A stretch of 34,587 nucleotides of DNA from Acidithiobacillus sulfuriphilus (GTDB lineage: Bacteria > Pseudomonadota > Gammaproteobacteria > Acidithiobacillales > Acidithiobacillaceae): NCBI RefSeq assembly GCF_003721225.1, contig NZ_RIZI01000178.1, positions 1-34,587 of the forward strand, given 5' to 3'. Position numbers and translations under genes: made by a program. Shown piece after piece: positions 32,554 to 34,587 of this stretch (positions are counted from its first letter, which is position 1; each line of letters opens with the position of its first letter). The notes beneath the pieces were generated by a model. It did no database searches and had not been told where the DNA came from. It saw only the letters and a program-made list of their open reading frames with translations.

Positions 32554-34488
32554 ATGGCTTTGTTCGATCGCTATCAGGAGCGCTTCCTGCAGCAGCAGCA
32601 AGTCTCCATGTCCCTGGATGCCTATCTGGATCTCTGCGCCAAAGATCCCATGGCCTATGCCTCCGCCGCCGAGCGCATGCTCGCCGCCATTGGCGAGCCC
32701 CAGGTGGTGGACACCCAGGCCGATCCTCGCTTATCGCGGATCTTCATGAACCGCAAACTGCTCACCTATCCGGCCTTCCAGGATTTCTACGGCATCGAGG
32801 ACGCCATCGAAAATCTGGTGGCCTACTTTCGCCATGCCGCCCAGGGCCTGGAGGAACGCAAACAGGTGCTCTATCTGCTCGGCCCCGTGGGGGCCGCCAA
32901 GTCGTCCCTGGCCGAGCGGCTGAAAACCCTCATGGAACAACACCCCATCTACTGCCTCGCCGCCGAGGGCCGGTATTCGCCGCTCTTCGAGTCCCCCCTG
33001 GGGCTCTTCAACCGCCAGGAGGACGGGCCGATCCTGGAAAGCCAGTACGGCATTCCCCGCCAGCGCCTGTCCGGGGTCATGTCGCCGTGGGCGGCCAAAC
33101 GGCTGCGCGCCTTCGGCGGAGACATCCGCCGCTTCCAGGTGGTCCGTCTCAACCCATCGCAATTGCACCAGATCGCCGTCACCAAGGTCGAACCCGGCGA
33201 TGAAAACAACCAGGACATTTCCAGTCTGGTGGGCAAGGTGGACATCCGCAAGCTGGAGGATTTTTCCCAGGACGATCCCGACGCCTACAGCTACTCCGGC
33301 GGCCTCAACGTCAGCACCCAGGGCGTGCTGGAGTTCGTCGAGATGTTCAAGGCCCCCATCAAGATGCTCCATCCCCTGCTCACCGCCACCCAGGAAGGCA
33401 CCTACAACGGGACCGAGGGCTTTGGCGCCATGCCCTACCAGGGGATCGTCATCGCCCACAGCAACGAATCGGAATGGGCGGCCTTTCGCAACAACAAGCG
33501 CAACGAGGCCTTCCTCGATCGCGTCTATATCGTCAAGGTGCCTTACTGCCTGCGCGTGACCGAGGAAACGCAGATCTACAAGAAACTCATGGACAGCAGC
33601 ACCCTCAGCGCCGCGCCCTGTGCGCCGGACACCATGGAAATGCTCGCGCAGGTGGCCATCCTCAGCCGCCTCAAGGAACCCGGCAACAGCAGCCTGTGGT
33701 CCAAGATGGAGGTCTATGACGGGAAAACCCTCAAGGACAAGGACCCCAAGGCCAAGAGCATCCAGGAATACCGCGATGCCGCCGGCGTGGACGAGGGCAT
33801 GGACGGTCTTTCCACCCGCTTCGCCTACAAGATCCTGTCGCGCACCTTCAACTACGACGAGAGCGAGGTGGCCGCCAACCCGGTGCACTTGCTGCACGTC
33901 CTGGAAACGCAGATCCGTGCCGAGCAGTTCCCGCCGGAGATCGAAAGCCGATATCTGGGCTTCCTCAAGACCGAGCTGGCGCCGCGCTATGCCGAATTCC
34001 TCGGCCTGGAGATCCAGAAGGCTTATCTGGAAAGCTATGGCGACTACGGCCAGAACCTCTTCGACCGGTATGTCCAATATGCCGACTTCTGGCTCCAGGA
34101 TGCGGAGTTTCGCGATCCGGATACGGGGCAGCTCATGGATCGGGCCCTGCTCAACGAAGAGCTGGAAAAGATCGAAAAGCCCGCAGGCATCGCCAATCCC
34201 AAGGACTTCCGCAACGAGGTGGTGAACTTCGTCCTGCGCGTCAAGGCGGCCAATGACGGCAGGAGCCCGGCCTGGACCAGCTATGAAAAGCTGCGCGCCG
34301 TCATTGAAAAGAAGATGTTCGCCAGCACCGAGGACCTCCTCCCGGTGATCTCCTTCGCGGCCAAGGGCAGCGCCGAGGACCAGCGCAAGCATCAGGACTT
34401 TGTCGCCCGGATGCGCGAGAAGGGCTATACGGAAAAGCAGGTCCGTCTGCTGGTGGACTGGTACATGCGCTACCGCAAGCATCACTAA
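32554..34488 (+). CDS. prkA: PrkA/YeaG serine protein kinase
   Basis: 644 residues, the same length as E. coli YeaG. An AAA+ type P-loop GPVGAAKSS is at residues 110-118, and the domain continues with GLFNRQEDGPILESQYGIPRQRLSGVMSPWAAKRL. A C-terminal PrkA kinase domain (EYRDAAGVDEGMDGLSTRFAYKILSRTFNYD) follows. PrkA/YeaG is a stress-linked cytosolic kinase; in E. coli it affects survival under prolonged nitrogen starvation. AAGGAG lies seven bases before the ATG. It is followed 26 bases later by yeaH, and the promoter region carries NtrC and sigma-54 sites. Confidence 0.95.
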   Translation: MALFDRYQERFLQQQQVSMSLDAYLDLCAKDPMAYASAAERMLAAIGEPQVVDTQADPRLSRIFMNRKLLTYPAFQDFYGIEDAIENLVAYFRHAAQGLEERKQVLYLLGPVGAAKSSLAERLKTLMEQHPIYCLAAEGRYSPLFESPLGLFNRQEDGPILESQYGIPRQRLSGVMSPWAAKRLRAFGGDIRRFQVVRLNPSQLHQIAVTKVEPGDENNQDISSLVGKVDIRKLEDFSQDDPDAYSYSGGLNVSTQGVLEFVEMFKAPIKMLHPLLTATQEGTYNGTEGFGAMPYQGIVIAHSNESEWAAFRNNKRNEAFLDRVYIVKVPYCLRVTEETQIYKKLMDSSTLSAAPCAPDTMEMLAQVAILSRLKEPGNSSLWSKMEVYDGKTLKDKDPKAKSIQEYRDAAGVDEGMDGLSTRFAYKILSRTFNYDESEVAANPVHLLHVLETQIRAEQFPPEIESRYLGFLKTELAPRYAEFLGLEIQKAYLESYGDYGQNLFDRYVQYADFWLQDAEFRDPDTGQLMDRALLNEELEKIEKPAGIANPKDFRNEVVNFVLRVKAANDGRSPAWTSYEKLRAVIEKKMFASTEDLLPVISFAAKGSAEDQRKHQDFVARMREKGYTEKQVRLLVDWYMRYRKHH

Positions 34489-34514
34489 GGGCGATGCCCC
34501 CGGAGGGTGAAGCC

Positions 34515-34587
34515 ATGAGCATGATCATTGATCGCCGCAGTTCCGGCACGCGCTCCGCCGCCAACCACGACCGCCTCAATCGGCGGG
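34515..34587 (+). CDS. yeaH: YeaH (DUF444) protein, 5' part only
   Basis: The first 24 codons, cut by the window edge. The start MSMIIDRRSSGTRSAANHDRLNRR matches the opening of YeaH/DUF444 proteins (IDRR-x2-G-x-x-S/N-N-x-x-R-x-x-R). GGAGGGTGAAGCC precedes the ATG. YeaH has a von Willebrand-like domain and is always encoded with PrkA and SpoVR. Confidence 0.85.
   Translation, partial: MSMIIDRRSSGTRSAANHDRLNRR

Noticed and set aside
32731..34485. 584-residue minus-strand open frame
   Set aside because: Antisense to prkA, whose protein is clearly recognised; composition is that of a shadow frame.

Overview
The window is a dense molybdenum-nitrogenase (nif) island with its regulatory genes, flanked by envelope and stress genes. 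The sequence is GC-rich and proteobacterial. Several features fit a chemolithotrophic gammaproteobacterial or Acidithiobacillia-type diazotroph such as Acidithiobacillus: DraT/DraG beside nifH, a NifA of the oxygen-sensitive cysteine class, and a 2Fe-2S ferredoxin between nifK and nifE. The genus is an inference from gene order and protein character; no search was run.

Layout. Positions 1-2014 hold a DUF481-type outer-membrane protein and a Kch-type potassium channel, followed by a 191-bp composite palindrome (2020-2210). Positions 2361-5538 are a tight five-gene operon: two tandem-domain YbjQ/DUF74 proteins, a PspA/IM30 protein, a small membrane protein and an unknown protein. This looks like a membrane-stress module. 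An RlpA-like lipoprotein lies convergent to it (5577-6521). Then comes a REP-like inverted pair (6682-6754), which marks the end of the minus-strand nif operon.

Nif core. Reading leftward from 16874 the order is nifH, nifD, nifK, 2Fe-2S ferredoxin, nifE, nifN, nifX, DUF269, CCE_0567-type protein, fdxB, nifQ and an unknown gene ending at 6811. Reading rightward from a divergent promoter is a pseudo-receiver gene, draT, draG, nifO and nifA (17256-21591). A third transcription unit (21919-30418) is nifB, fdxN, iscA/hesB-like, a small CxxC protein, a TPR protein, an LRV iron-sulfur protein, two nifZ-like genes, nifS, nifT, an unknown gene, a DegT-family protein without the PLP lysine, a ferredoxin, an unknown gene and a SIR2-like protein.

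Regulation visible in the DNA. There are -24/-12 (sigma-54) promoters for nifH, for the divergent draT operon and for nifB. Two perfect TGT-N10-ACA NifA sites lie in the nifH/draT intergenic region and two lie upstream of nifB. NifA carries Cys-X11-Cys-X19-Cys-X4-Cys and no nifL is present, so oxygen sensing is probably direct. DraT/DraG add post-translational control at NifH Arg103. nifU, nifV and nifW are not in the window.

Right flank. A small membrane protein and a PDC-type sensor lie on the minus strand (30545-31813). A gene-poor stretch of about 740 bp follows. It holds a sigma-54-like promoter and an intrinsic terminator that could define a short RNA, a second REP-like pair, and a perfect NtrC site with a sigma-54 promoter in front of prkA/yeaG and the start of yeaH. 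Carbon and nitrogen stress control of prkA by NtrC is known in E. coli and appears to be conserved here.
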